Below are positions 11,159 through 21,952 of a DNA stretch of 64,000 bases, piece after piece. Within the stretch, counting starts at the first letter, position 1. Each line of letters opens with the position of its first letter. The notes below the pieces were generated by a model. It did no database searches. It was not told where the DNA came from and was given only the letters and a program-made list of their open reading frames with translations. The DNA is from Lepus europaeus (lineage: Eukaryota; Chordata; Mammalia; Lagomorpha; Leporidae): NCBI RefSeq assembly GCF_033115175.1, contig NC_084850.1, positions 3,533,024 to 3,597,023 on the forward strand, in the 5' to 3' direction. Made by a program: the position numbers and the translations under genes.

Positions 11159-13071
11159 CTAAAATGGAGAATCTAATCTGTGTTTGTGTTAGGACAGAAA
11201 AAATGAAAAGCAAACAAACATGGATTTCAAAGAATGTACTGTCTTTTTAAAATTAAGCAATGCTATATACCATATAGCAAAGAAATTAATTAACAGTCAA
11301 GCAAAGTGTTTGAAGGAAAAAAAGCATACCACAGAAACCAGGTGAACAGCAAAGTCAAGCCAAATATACAAAAACAGTCACAGACATGTATTTTAAATAC
11401 AGTAAGTATTCTGTTATTCTAAAGAACTATTATACTGCCCAGGGGTAAATTTCACTGCACACATGCACATATCACATGCTAGAGATTTCAAGATTTCATA
11501 TACATAAACATATGTATGTCTGTTTCTTAAAGATTGTTGCTAATTACTGTGATTTATGAATCAATGTCATATTAAATATTTCTAATTGCAATATCAACAT
11601 GTTTCAAAGAAACAACTAAAAGATCATATGTCCTTAAACTTTTGCAATCCCTTTAAAAAAAAGGTATATTGGTCTTAATGTAATTTCTTCATAGAATCAA
11701 TTATTTTTTGAAACTTTAAAGATTGCACTTCTAGTTCAACAGGTGATATAAAGAATATGAATACTGAAGGAGACAAGATTCTCATCCACTTTAAAAGTTA
11801 CATCAAATCAGCTGAGGCTATAAATTTTAAAAATTTAATATAGCTATATTTTTACTTCATGAAACTTTGGTTCCAATGACAGTATTTCTTAAAAAGGCAG
11901 CCAGTGAAGAAGTAACAAAGTTTTGGAAGAATTTACTATTTCCCATCTTTCATTACTGTCAATAAAGTACAAATAACTGCTCAACACACTTTTATATTTT
12001 ATCATCAGATTGAATTTAGTACACAGTTGGTACAACTATCCTTCAAGGCGGTGTAACTTTTACACACAGCCAGTTTTCTGAAATTTCCATTTTTTTCTAA
12101 TACAAAGAAAATGGAATCATTCTTTGATTAAAATTCTTAAAACAGAAAAGTGAATGAGTTAAAAAAAATTTCAAAGTCCATGCAAGTGTAAAGCCAAACA
12201 GTAGTCTTCAACAATGTGAACCAGTGAAAGAAAATGACTCCCATAAACAAAAGAAAACATAGAGCAAACATGATTAAAAATGTAAACCAACCAGAATAAC
12301 AAGAATTTGACTTAATCTGCTTCTTTTACTGCTTCATTCGTTTCAATAAGATTAAAATTTCTAAAGTCATTAAATTATGCTATCAAAATCCACATTGTTT
12401 TCATTTAATGGAAATAGGTTAATTTTTCAATGTCTGATACTAAGGTTTAAATGCATGCACATTACCAATCTTTGTCTTGCTTTATGAACATTCTGAAACA
12501 AAGGGAAGGAAAATTATGAGGAAATATAAGCTATCATCCACTATATATGTATTTCTAAAAATGCCAACTAAGACTGATTTTGCTAAATTTTTCTTCAAGA
12601 TGAGAATTTCTGCTTTTCTGGATTCAACATGCAAACACAAATAGGACTCAAAATCTTACTTAACATAATGGGCAACAACTGATCACTTTTTCTTTGGTTG
12701 ATACATTCTTTGTCATGGATTACACGTAAACAAGATTCAAAGAGGCCTCGGTAGACCACTATTTATAAATCCCTGCCACAAACACACATTTGCTCAGAAT
12801 TCATGTAGTACAACAAAAGCCAGTACTGTACACTGCTAACAATTTTAGCCTCCTGCCCTCACACACATCGGCTTTTATTGCACATAAAAACATTGTAACA
12901 AATAAAGCGTTTCTAGTGAACACTTAAAGCTATGACACAGCAGAGCAAATTGATCTGAGTGACTCATAAAAACCAGTGAGAAGGTAAAGAACACTAAATA
13001 GACTAAGTGATCGATAAAGCACAGACACACACAAGGAGGAGGCCCATTTGCCAAAAGCCGAATATCCTTAC

Positions 13072-13095
13072 CCTTATGTCAGGCCTCCTGAAAAC
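13072..13095 (-). other. Candidate 24-nt microexon of MTMR1
   Basis: The minus strand reads TAACTAACAG, then 24 nt (VFRRPDIR in the exon 2 frame), then donor AGG|GTAAGG, with a TTGTGTGTGTCTGTG tract about 35-50 nt downstream that resembles a CELF-binding element. Length 24 keeps the frame. The acceptor lacks a long pyrimidine tract and a nearby TTTTCAG competes with it. Speculative. Confidence 0.15.
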
Positions 13096-14130
13096 CTGTT
13101 AGTTAAAATACAGAATATCATCATCGTGGACATGTTACTATTGACCTGTGAAAGATGCCATTAAGTTCAACAGCCCAATTCCCTAAGAAACATAATCATC
13201 TAAATAAAATCAACCAAGATCAATCTTAACACATTTGCTGTCAAAGTTTCACTCAGTATCAAATCAATCCTAACATATTTGTCCTATAATTTTGAGGGAA
13301 ATCTATGACTTGGGAAATGTATTGCCCTTAGGCAAAGACAAACTACATTATTTTAAACATAAACCCTTTCTGTCAAGGCTATTACAACCTATCACAAACA
13401 GGTTGTGTTTGAAAAGTCCATTTGTGTTTCTGTTTGGAATTTTTCCACATAGAAATAATATAAAAAAGCAGTTCTGTTCGCAAACCAGCCCACAGAAACA
13501 AAACAAAGCCAAATAACCCAGCAGAATGCCCACAACTGACCCAGAGCATAGCTCAACTAAAAGATTATTGGTATCATAAAGTTTCATTAACCAAAAAACT
13601 TAACATGATTTCTATGAAACTATACTTTATCTCACACTTGGGACTTCAGAATCATATTCTGATATGGACACTCCACTGATAGTAAAGTGTCTACTCCCTG
13701 TCTCAGCACCCACTGCATGGCAAAAGAAAAGCTCTGGTGGTGTGTGTGGGGGCGGGAGGCAGTGGCTGGTCCTAGAGGATAGGAGAAGCCAAGCTTCATT
13801 CAACTGAACAACAGTTAGCCCCACACCTGAGGCCTGTGACTCCTAATCAAACATGCAGCACACGCATTCAGAAAGTCCTGGTCAGAGGAAACAGCCCACA
13901 GAATGGATGGAACTTCTGAAAAGCAACTAGGGAGACTTTAATCATCTCTGTTCCTTATCCCGAAGTTTGAAATCCTATCATCTAACAGCTGGATGTTCTA
14001 TCAAACATACACCATCAAAAAAGAAAAATCACAGCAGATTCTTCACTAGCTTTATGGTTTTTACTTGGGATAGATAAGAAAATCACATGAATACAGACTT
14101 CAAAAAAACATCATTAAAAGAAAATACTGT

Positions 14131-14458
14131 TGGGCCAGTGCTGTGGTGCAGCAGGTTAAGCCTCCTCCTCCTGTGATGCCAGGTACCATACTGGAGTGCC
14201 AGTTTGAATTAGGGCTGCTACGCTTCCAATCCAGCTGCCTGCTAATGTGCCTGGGAGGAATGCCCAAGTCCTTGGGCCCCTGTACCCACGTGGGAGACCC
14301 TGATATGAGTTCTTGGCTCTTGGCTTTGGCCTGGCCCAGCCCTCACTGTCATGGTCATTTGGGGATTGAACCAAAGGATGGGAAATCAATCAATCAATCA
14401 ATCAATCAATCTCTCTCCTCTCTGTTGTTCTGCCTTTCAAATAAATAAAATAATTTAA
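14131..14458 (+). mobile_element. C-SINE with AATC microsatellite
   Basis: Head GGGCCAGTGCTGTGGTGCAG, tail CTTTCAAATAAATAAAATAA. A perfect (AATC)n run at about 14386-14412 has grown inside the 3' part. Confidence 0.9.
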
Positions 14459-14555
14459 GGTGGGGTGTTGCATTTTGGCGCAGCAGGTTAAGCTGCCACC
14501 TGTGACGCTGGCATCTCATATGGACACAGATTTAAGTCCTGGTTGTTCCACTTCT

Positions 14556-14907
14556 TTTTTCTTTTTCTTTTTTTTTAAAGATTTATTTATTTATTTGAAA
14601 GGCAAAGTTACAGAGAGGCAGAGGTAGTGAGACAGAGAGACAGACAGAGAGAGAGGGAGAGGTCTTCCATCCCGATTCACTCCCCAGATGGCTGCAATGA
14701 CCAGAACTGCGCCAATCTGAAGCCAGGAGCCAGGAACTTCTTTCAGGTCTCCCACACAGGTGCAGGGGCCCAAGGACTTGGGCCATCTCCCACTGCTTTC
14801 CCAGGCCATAGCAGAGAGCTAGATCAGAAGCGGAACAGCTAGGACTCGAACTGGCGCCCATATGGGCAGGCAGCAGGTTTACCTGCTATGTCACAGCGCT
14901 GGCCCCA
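14556..14907 (-). mobile_element. C-SINE nested in host SINE
   Basis: Full-length minus-strand copy flanked by GTTGTTCCACTTCT (14542-14555) and GTTGCTCCACTTCT (14908-14921), a duplication of host SINE sequence with one mismatch. Confidence 0.9.
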
Positions 14908-15111
14908 GTTGCTCCACTTCTGATCCAGCTCCCTATTAATGTGCCTGGGAAAGCAGCAAAGGATTGCCCAAGCACATGGGCCCCAGCATCCAGGTAGGAG
15001 ACCCAAATGAAGCTCCTGGCTTCAGCCTGGCCCAGCCCAGGCCACTTCAGCCACCTGGATAGCGAACCAGCAGATACAAGATATCTGTCTCTCTCTCTGT
15101 GACTTGTCTTT

Positions 15112-15453
15112 TTTTCTTTTTTAAAAGATTTATTTATTTACTTGAAAGTCAGAGTTACAGAGAGAGAGAAGAGAGGCAGAGGGAGAGGAAGAGAGGTCTT
15201 CCATCTGCTGGTTCACTCCCCAGATGGCTGCTATGGCCGGAGCTGAGCCGATCCGAAGCCAGGAGCCAGGAGCTTCTTCCGGGTCTCCCACACGGGTGCA
15301 GGGGGCCCAAGGACTTGGGCCATCTTCTGCTGCTTTCCCAGGCCACAGCAGAGAGCTAGATCGGAAGTGGAGCAGCTGGGACTCGGTGCCTATATGGGAT
15401 GCCGGCATTGCAGGTGGCGGCTTTACCCCACTACGCCACAGCACCGGCCCCTA
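15112..15453 (-). mobile_element. C-SINE nested in host SINE tail
   Basis: Full-length minus-strand copy flanked by ACTTGTCTTT (15102-15111) and ACTTGCCTTT (15454-15463), within the tail of the same host. Confidence 0.88.
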
Positions 15454-16019
15454 ACTTGCCTTTCTAATAAATACATAAATAAATCTCCACAAATAAATAA
15501 AAAGAAACTATTCTTGGAGTCAAAAAGGTATTCTATACGAAGTAATGCTGTAGCTCAGAGAGAATTAAATCCTTTCCTAAATATAGACAATTTAGACCAA
15601 AAAGCTTAAATCTGGCTTTCATGGGGAAGACGCAGAATGGCAGAAGTGCTCGTCTTAATTGTGGTGATGGTTTCACAAGTGTGCAAATGTCAAAACTTAC
15701 CAAATTGTATACTTTAAAATATGTGAAGTTTCTGATTTGTTAACTATACCTCAAGAAAGCTGGTAATAAAAGTAACAAAGCTTATAGCAATTAAAAACTC
15801 AAAACAGAAAGTCTTCCTTCCCAAAGGTAGCTAACACAACTAGACCTAATTTTAATTCTGGTGACTTTCTCAATTTCCAGATTTATCAACTTAGAGTGTT
15901 TATTGATGTCCCATTTTAAAAGATGAGAAAATAAGTTTTTTTCAAACCACCTCCCTCTTCCCAATCTCTATTGGCTGAAAGTTTATAATTTTTACTTCTT
16001 TTGTTATTTTCCTTCAACA

Positions 16020-16200
16020 GCTGTTATGACTTTTGTGTTCTAGACGCTCTTTTAAGCATTTTATACATATTAAATAATTTCAGAACCCTGTGAGATAAAA
16101 ACTGTTATTGGCCCATTTTTGATAAGAAAACCAAGACACAGTTAATTAAGTTGGACAAGTTCAAGGTGGCAGAGCAAGTGTCTAAATCCCAGTAGACTGG
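16020..16200 (-). repeat. MIR SINE (ancient)
   Basis: Reverse-oriented MIR core: TTATACATATTAAATAATTT, CCCTGTGAGATAAAAACTGT and AAGTTCAAGGTGGCAGAGCA. Confidence 0.65.
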
Positions 16201-16324
16201 CTCTGGATTTGTGCCCCTAACTACTCTGTTGAAGTACCACAGCATGTGTCTCTAGAAGAAACACATTTAAGCTATAGCCCTAAAACCCTATTCTGACTTA
16301 TTAAATGGGCACATAATATCTTTC

Positions 16325-16672
16325 TCTTTTTTAAAAAGATTTATTTATTTGAAAGTCAGAGTTACACAGAGAGATGAGAGGCGGGAGGGAGAGAGGGAGA
16401 GAGGGAGAGAGAACCTACCATCCGATGGTTCACTCCCCAATTAGCCACAATGGCCAGAGCTGTGCCAATCTAAAGCCAAGTGCCAGGAGCTTCTTCCAGG
16501 TCTCCCACACAGGTACAGGGGCCCAAGGACCTGGGCCATCTTCCATTGCTTTCCCAGGCCATAGCAGAGAGCTGGATAGGAAGTGGAGCAGCCAGGTCTC
16601 AAACTGGCACCCATATGGGATGCCAATGCTTCAGGCCAGGACGTTAACTTGCTGCACCACAGCGCTGGCCAC
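16325..16672 (-). mobile_element. C-SINE
   Basis: Full-length minus copy with a GGGAGAGA-rich segment; ends CTGCACCACAGCGCTGGCCA. Imperfect duplication ATAATATCT on both sides. Confidence 0.9.
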
Positions 16673-16718
16673 TGCATATAATATCTCTTAACTCCCTTTA
16701 TGTTTGTTAAGAAATAGG

Positions 16719-17020
16719 GGGCTGGTGCTGTGGCCTAGCAGGTAAAGCTGCCACCTGCAGTGCCGGCATCCCATATGGGCACCGGTTCAAGTCCTGGCTG
16801 CTCCTCTTCCAATCCAGCTCTCTGCTATGGCCTGGGAAAGCAGTGGAAGATGGCCCAAGTCCTTAGGCCCTTGTACCCACTGGGAGACCTGGAAGAAGTT
16901 CTAGGCTCCTAGCTTCGGATCAGCCCAGCTCCAGCCATTGCAGCCATTTGGGGAATGAACAAGCAGATGAAAGACCTCTCTAACTCTGCCTTTCAAATAA
17001 GTAAATAAATCTTAAAAAAA
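16719..17020 (+). mobile_element. C-SINE
   Basis: Head GGGGCTGGTGCTGTGGCCTA, tail TTTCAAATAAGTAAATAAAT. Confidence 0.9.
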
Positions 17021-17246
17021 AAGAAAGAAATGAACATCACTATCTTTTCCTCTATTTCTCATCTTCACTCTATCTCCAAACCTCCATTCCAGCATGCTAT
17101 GTTATTTGCATATCTGTTTGTTACAATTAATTTTTGATGCTTTGTAAATAAATTGATACTAAAAACAGAAACCTAAAACATATCATTCGTAATAATATTT
17201 TCACAAAAATACTGACCACAGCAGAAGTAAGAGAGACAGAACTTGT

Positions 17247-17562
17247 CAGGGCCTGTGTTGTAGCATCCCTTGCGATGCCTGAATCCCACATTAGAGTGCA
17301 GGTTCAAGTCCCAGTTGCTCCAATTCCTATCCAGCTTTCTATTATTGCGACAGAGAAGGCAGCAGAGAATAGCCAAAGTGGCTGGGTCCCTGCCACTCAT
17401 ATCATCATAACTCATATCATAACTTGGATGGAGTTCCTGGCTCCTGGCTTCAGCCTGACCCAGACCTGGCTGTTGTGACCGTTTGGGGAATGAACCAGTG
17501 GTTAAAAGACTGCTCTCTTCCCTTCTGCCTTTCAAATAAATAATTAAATCATTTTTTAAAAA
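17247..17562 (+). mobile_element. C-SINE, diverged
   Basis: Head GGGCCTGTGTTGTAGCATCC, tail CTTTCAAATAAATAATTAAA, with extra ATCATAACTCATATCATAAC inside. Confidence 0.8.
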
Positions 17563-17779
17563 AACGTTTGGAGAGGGGTAGGAAGATAATCTGCTTTTAA
17601 ACTCACATAGTTCTTTATCTATTATAATGAAATTCTCAGTGTTCTCAAAATCAGAGGGCAAAGGTCAATAGAGGCTTACCCACAAATCTCTAAGTTCTCT
17701 TTGGTTCACTTTGCACCTCTCCTGAAATAAGCCATTTCATGCACATTCACAGGATCATTTTCTTCTCAAATCGGATTCT

Positions 17780-17935
17780 GATGGAAGCCGGAGGAGTCAG
17801 CAGTGATTTCAAGTCAGAAGGCCTGGGGACCACCTAATGTCTGCCTTCTAGGTCTCAATTGCTACACACATAAAATGGGTAGAGTCTAAAGGTTGACTGC
17901 CAACCCTGACCAGTTCTGAAACCCTAGGAGTTGGG
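17780..17935 (+). repeat. MIR SINE (ancient)
   Basis: MIR order is visible: TTCAAGTCAGAAGGCCTGGG, then TCTCAATTGCTACACACATA and AAATGGGTAGAGTC. Confidence 0.5.
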
Positions 17936-17960
17936 TTATCTGACTCTTGTACATAATTCT

Positions 17961-18272
17961 TTTTTAAAAAAATTGAGAGGAAGAATTACAGATAGAGGGA
18001 GGGAGAGAGAGGTCTTTGATCTGCTGGTTCACTCTCCAAATGGCTGCAATGGCTAGAGCTGGGGCTGATCCAAAGCCAGGAGCCAAGAGCTTCTTCTGGG
18101 TCTCCCAAATGGGTGCAGGTGCTCAAGCACTTGGGCCATCTTCCACTGCCTTCCCAGGCCATTAGCAGGGAGCTAGATCAGAAGTGGAGCAACCAGGACT
18201 CAAACCGGAGCCCATATGGGATGCCAATACTGCAAGTGGAGGCTTTACCTGCTATACCACAGTGCTGCCCCT
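17961..18272 (-). mobile_element. C-SINE
   Basis: Minus copy; tail side AAAAAAATTGAGAGGAAGAA, head side GCTATACCACAGTGCTGCCC. Confidence 0.88.
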
Positions 18273-18493
18273 CATAATACATTCTTATAATGCTAACCTG
18301 CCATCTCAGTTTTGACATCTCTTGATTTCCTTTTTTCAATCATTTTGAGATCTTGGTATGACAAGTGATTTTCAACTGCAATCTGGACATTTGGGGCACT
18401 GCATTTTGTGACTCTGGATGTTATTTATTTAAATCTTCTGTTTTCTCTGACACTGCTCCAGCAGGAGAAGGAAAGCATCACTTCATTACTTTC

Positions 18494-18957
18494 TTTTTTT
18501 TAAGATTTATTTATTTATTTGAGAGGTAGAGTTACAGTGAGAGGGAGAGACAGAGAGAAAGGTCTTCCACCCGCTGGTTCACTCTCCAGATGGCTGCAAC
18601 GGCCGGAGCTGTGCCAATCCAAAGCCAGGAGCCAGGAGCTTCTTCCAGGTCTCCCACGTAGGTGCAGGGGCCCAAGCACTTGAGCCATCTTCCACTGCTT
18701 TCCCAGGCCATAGCAGAGTGCTGGACTGGAAGAGGAGCAGCCAGGACTTGAAACGGTGCCCATATGGGATGCTGGCACTGCAGGTGGCAGCTTTACCTGC
18801 TATGCCACAGCACTGGCCCCTTGGCCATCTTCTGTTGCTTTCCCAGGTGTACTAGCAGAGAGCTGGACTGGAAGAGGAGCAGCTGGGACTAGAACCAGCA
18901 CCCGTATGGGATGCTGGTGCCACAGAGGATTAACCTACTGCGCCACGGCACTGGCCC
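18494..18957 (-). mobile_element. C-SINE dimer (full copy plus 5' fragment)
   Basis: A full minus-strand SINE to about 18820 is followed at once by a second head-side fragment (18821-18957, GGCCATCTTCTGTTGCTTTC to GCCACGGCACTGGCCC). One imperfect 15-bp duplication, CACTTCATTACTTTC (18479-18493) and CACTTCAACACTTTC (18958-18972), encloses both, so they may have arrived together. Confidence 0.8.
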
Positions 18958-19188
18958 CACTTCAACACTTTCAAGTAGGGGTAGATGTCCAGGTTCTTCA
19001 CACAGCCCCCATTGACAGACATTAAAGAGCAAGAGTTGTAGCTCCTAGCTAGCCCTCCAGACAGCTCCCTGGCTAGAAGGGGAAAGGGCGTCTCACTGCT
19101 GCACCCTACATGGTTTCCACTGACACCACAGTGAGGGAGGTAACCTCCTTACTAACAAAAGTACTGGCTCTCCACTAGGCCTACTTAT

Positions 19189-19352
19189 GCATTCTGAAAA
19201 ATCATGTTCAAGTTTCTCTTTTCTTAGACTAGTATCCACTTTAAGAAATATTAACCAAGGTGTAGCTAAAGCCCAATGAAGTCTTTCTCATACACTGCCT
19301 TTTCCTTCCCTCCAAAGCCCTTCTTGAAATTTTTGTTGACTACAGGGAATTG
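19189..19352. repeat. Duplicated unique block, copy A
   Basis: About 160 bp (ATTAACCAAGGTGTAGCTAA, CACTGCCTTTTCCTTCCCTC, TTGAAATTTTTGTTGAC) recurs at 21143-21295 in the same orientation at roughly 85% identity by eye. It does not look like a SINE or L1. Confidence 0.85.
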
Positions 19353-19807
19353 GTAGTCCATTTCCATTACAGCCTGGCATAGTTAGAATCTAGGCTCCCT
19401 GGCTGTCTTTGCTGGTGGGGCAGGCATGGGACCACTGTTCTTTCCTGTGGTCTGACTGGAGTACGGTGGCTAGCATGTAAAGTGTTCTTTCTGCTAGGTT
19501 GTCCCTGTCTTGGCCCACCAGCTAGACAGAGTAGGCTTTTTCTTAGACCTGTTGGCATTTCTGAGTCAGTGGCTTCTTTAACAATGAGTCAGGGATACAT
19601 ATATGTGGCAATGACAAAACCCAGGAATGCGCCATCACATCATTGCTTGGGTCCTATGATTCTTTGCCTTTCAGGGTATTCTGTTTATTTTACAGATAAT
19701 GCCCAGAGTTGTTAGTTGTACTTACTGTGAAGAATAAGAGAAAATATATCTGCTCCATTTTTCCAGACACAGAAGTCCCAGTCTTGACATTTTTAAGAGA
19801 ATTCTTT

Positions 19808-19864
19808 TTTTTTAAGCATTTCTGTTTTTTTGTTTTGTTTTGTTTTGTTTTGGACAGGCAGAAT

Positions 19865-19910
<46 letters not shown>

Positions 19911-20181
19911 TCTTCCTTTTCCGTTGGTTCACTGCCCAAATGGCCACTACGGCTGGCATGCTGTGCCGATCCAAAGCCAGGAGCCAGTTCTTCCTCCTGG
20001 TCTCCCATGCGGGTGCAGGGCCCAAGCACTTGGGCCATCCTCCACTGCCTTCCCGGCCACAGCAGAGAGCTGGACCGGAAGAGGAGCGACTGGGACAGAA
20101 TCCAGCACCCCAACCAGGACTAGAACCCAGGGTGCCAGCACCACAGGCGGAGGATTAGCCTAGTGAGCTGTGGCGCCGGCC
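19808..20181 (-). mobile_element. C-SINE with (TTTTG)n tail
   Basis: Young-type minus copy flanked by perfect GAGAATTCTTT (19797-19807 and 20182-20192). The tail contains a (GTTTT)n run at 19829-19852 and a GA run at 19872-19896. Confidence 0.92.
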
Positions 20182-20215
20182 GAGAATTCTTTCTTATAAG
20201 AACCATGGTAGATGG

Positions 20216-20551
20216 GGCCGGTGCTGTGGCGTAGTGGGTAAAGCTACCGCTTGTAGTGCTGGAATCCCATACGGGTGCCGGTTTGAGTACCGGCTGCTCC
20301 ATTTCCAATCCAGATCTCTGCTGTGGCCTGGGGAAGCAGCAGAAGATGGCCCAAGTCCTTGGGCACCTGCACTCATGTGGGAGACCCAGAGGAAGTTCCT
20401 GGCTCCTGGATTCAGATCAGCACAGGTCCAGCTGTTGCAGCCAATTGGGGAATGAACCAGCAGATGGAAGACCTCCCCCCCCCCCCCTTTCTGCCTCTCC
20501 TCTCTCTGTGTAATTCTTTCAAATAAATAAATAAATCTTTAAAATAAAAGA
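20216..20551 (+). mobile_element. C-SINE with C homopolymer
   Basis: Head GGGGCCGGTGCTGTGGCGTA, tail TCAAATAAATAAATAAATCT. It carries a run of about 15 C near 20474-20488. Confidence 0.92.
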
Positions 20552-20743
20552 ACTATAGTATATAAGATAGCACTTGTTTACTAACAGTGATTCTAAGTTG
20601 GTGGTTCAGACAGACAGTAGCAGGCATTTTGAAAATTAACCACTTACAGGGCAGGCAGGCTATACTGTTCAGTTCTCCACAGAACTCCTTCGTGTCTGCC
20701 TAGCTCATTAACTAGCCAATGCAGGCATCAAAGTTTGCAACCT

Positions 20744-21075
20744 GGGGCCAGCGCTGTGGCGCAGTGGGTTAACACCCTGGCCTGAAGCACCAGCATCCCA
20801 TATGGGTGCCAGTTCAAGACCCGGCTGCTCCACTTCCATTCCAGCTCTCTGCTATGGCCTGGGAAAGCAGTACAAGATGGCCCAAGTCCTTGGGCCCCTG
20901 CACCCGCGTGGGAGACCTGGAAGAAGCTCCTGGCTCCTGGCTTCAGATTGGTGCAGCTCCGGCCATTGCGGCCAATTAGGGAGTGAACCATCAGATGGAA
21001 GACCTCTCTCTCTCTCTATGCCTCTCCTCCCTCTGTGTAACTCTGACTCTCAAATAAATAAATAAATATTTAAAA
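20744..21075 (+). mobile_element. C-SINE
   Basis: Near-consensus copy flanked by perfect AAAGTTTGCAACCT (20730-20743 and 21076-21089). Confidence 0.94.
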
Positions 21076-21142
21076 AAAGTTTGCAACCTCTGAATAATAA
21101 GTACATCATGAGGCTAGGCTACCAACAATGGATTATACTCAT

Positions 21143-21300
21143 GCATCCTAAAAGATCATGATCAAGTTCCCCTTTTCATAGAAAAGAAAGAAATATTAAC
21201 CAAGGTGTAGCTAAAGCTTAACGAAGTCTTTCCCAAACACTGCCTTTTCCTTCCCTCCAAAGCACTCCTTGAAATTTTTGTTGACAATCCAGAATATAAT
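21143..21300. repeat. Duplicated unique block, copy B
   Basis: Same-orientation match to 19189-19352, with a gap of about 12 bp after TTTTCATAGAAAAG. It lies 1.95 kb from copy A with two SINEs between. Confidence 0.85.
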
Positions 21301-21496
21301 TATTGTAGTATTATCTTGTTAAATAATTAAACTTAGTACAGACCTACTCCATTTTCTTTAGAATGTTCAGAGGAGAGGTCTAGTTACTGAGTGTACATGG
21401 CTGAGGGAAAGAAAAAGAGAGAACAGGGAGGTGATTATAATGATAGAGCCAAAGGAAGAATATGCATCATATTAAAACTAAAGTGTCTTAATTTTC

Positions 21497-21952
21497 TTTT
21501 TTTTATATAAAAAAGGTTTATTTGAAAGGCATAGTGACGCGGGGGAGGGAGAGGGAGGAGGAGGGTTGGATAAGGAAGAAGAGAAGGAGGGAGGGAGGCA
21601 GGGAGGGAGGGGGAGGGGGAGAGGGAGAGGAGGAAGGGGAGGGAGAGAGGCAGAGGGAGAGGGGGAGAGAGGGGGAGCGAGGGGGAGGGGGAGGGGGAGG
21701 GAGGGAGGGAGGGAGGGAATGAGAATGAATCTTCCATCTTCTGGTTCATTCCCCAAATGGCCACAACATCCAGATTGGGTCAGGTCAAAGCCAGGAGCTG
21801 CATCCTAGTCTCCCATGTAGGTGGCAGGGTCTCAAGCACTTGGACCATCTTCCAATGCTTTCCTAGACAGATTAACAGGGAACTGGAATGGTTGAGACTC
21901 AAACCAGCACCCATATGGTATGCCAGCACTGCAGGCAACCGGCACCAAGTGC
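21497..21952 (-). mobile_element. C-SINE expanded by a polypurine tract
   Basis: Minus-strand SINE flanked by TTAATTTTC/CTAATTTTC (21488-21496 and 21953-21961). Its GA-rich segment has expanded to about 180 bp (see 21541-21725). Confidence 0.85.
21541..21725 (+). repeat. Polypurine (GGGA/GGGGGA)n tract
   Basis: About 185 bp almost wholly A and G on the plus strand, with repeated GGGAGGGAGG and GAGGGGGAGG units. It creates ORFs of Glu/Gly/Arg repeats that are not genes. Confidence 0.95.

Larger units (their letters stand above)
10361..14130. other. MTMR1 intron 2, repeat-poor block
   Basis: About 3.8 kb with no SINE or L1 (a MIR-like trace near 10620-10700 only), unusual for this window. It contains the three candidate alternative exons listed separately. 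Long repeat-free intronic stretches often carry regulatory sequence, but that is inference. Confidence 0.5.
14459..15512 (+). mobile_element. C-SINE host of two nested SINEs
   Basis: Pieces at 14459-14555, 14908-15111 and 15454-15512 form one plus-strand SINE (head GGCGCAGCAGGTTAAGCTGC, tail TAATAAATACATAAATAAAT). It was split by two minus-strand SINEs. Confidence 0.85.

Noticed and set aside
19840..20163. Many 60-120 codon ORFs rich in WPKSLGP, GRPRRSSWLL or SHTGAGAQGLGPS peptides
   Set aside because: They recur at every C-SINE in both strands and are translations of the SINE, not genes.
20744..20830. tRNA-like internal promoter motifs (B-box-like GGTGCCAGTTCAAGAC)
   Set aside because: C-SINEs are tRNA-derived, so such boxes are expected; there is no functional tRNA gene.
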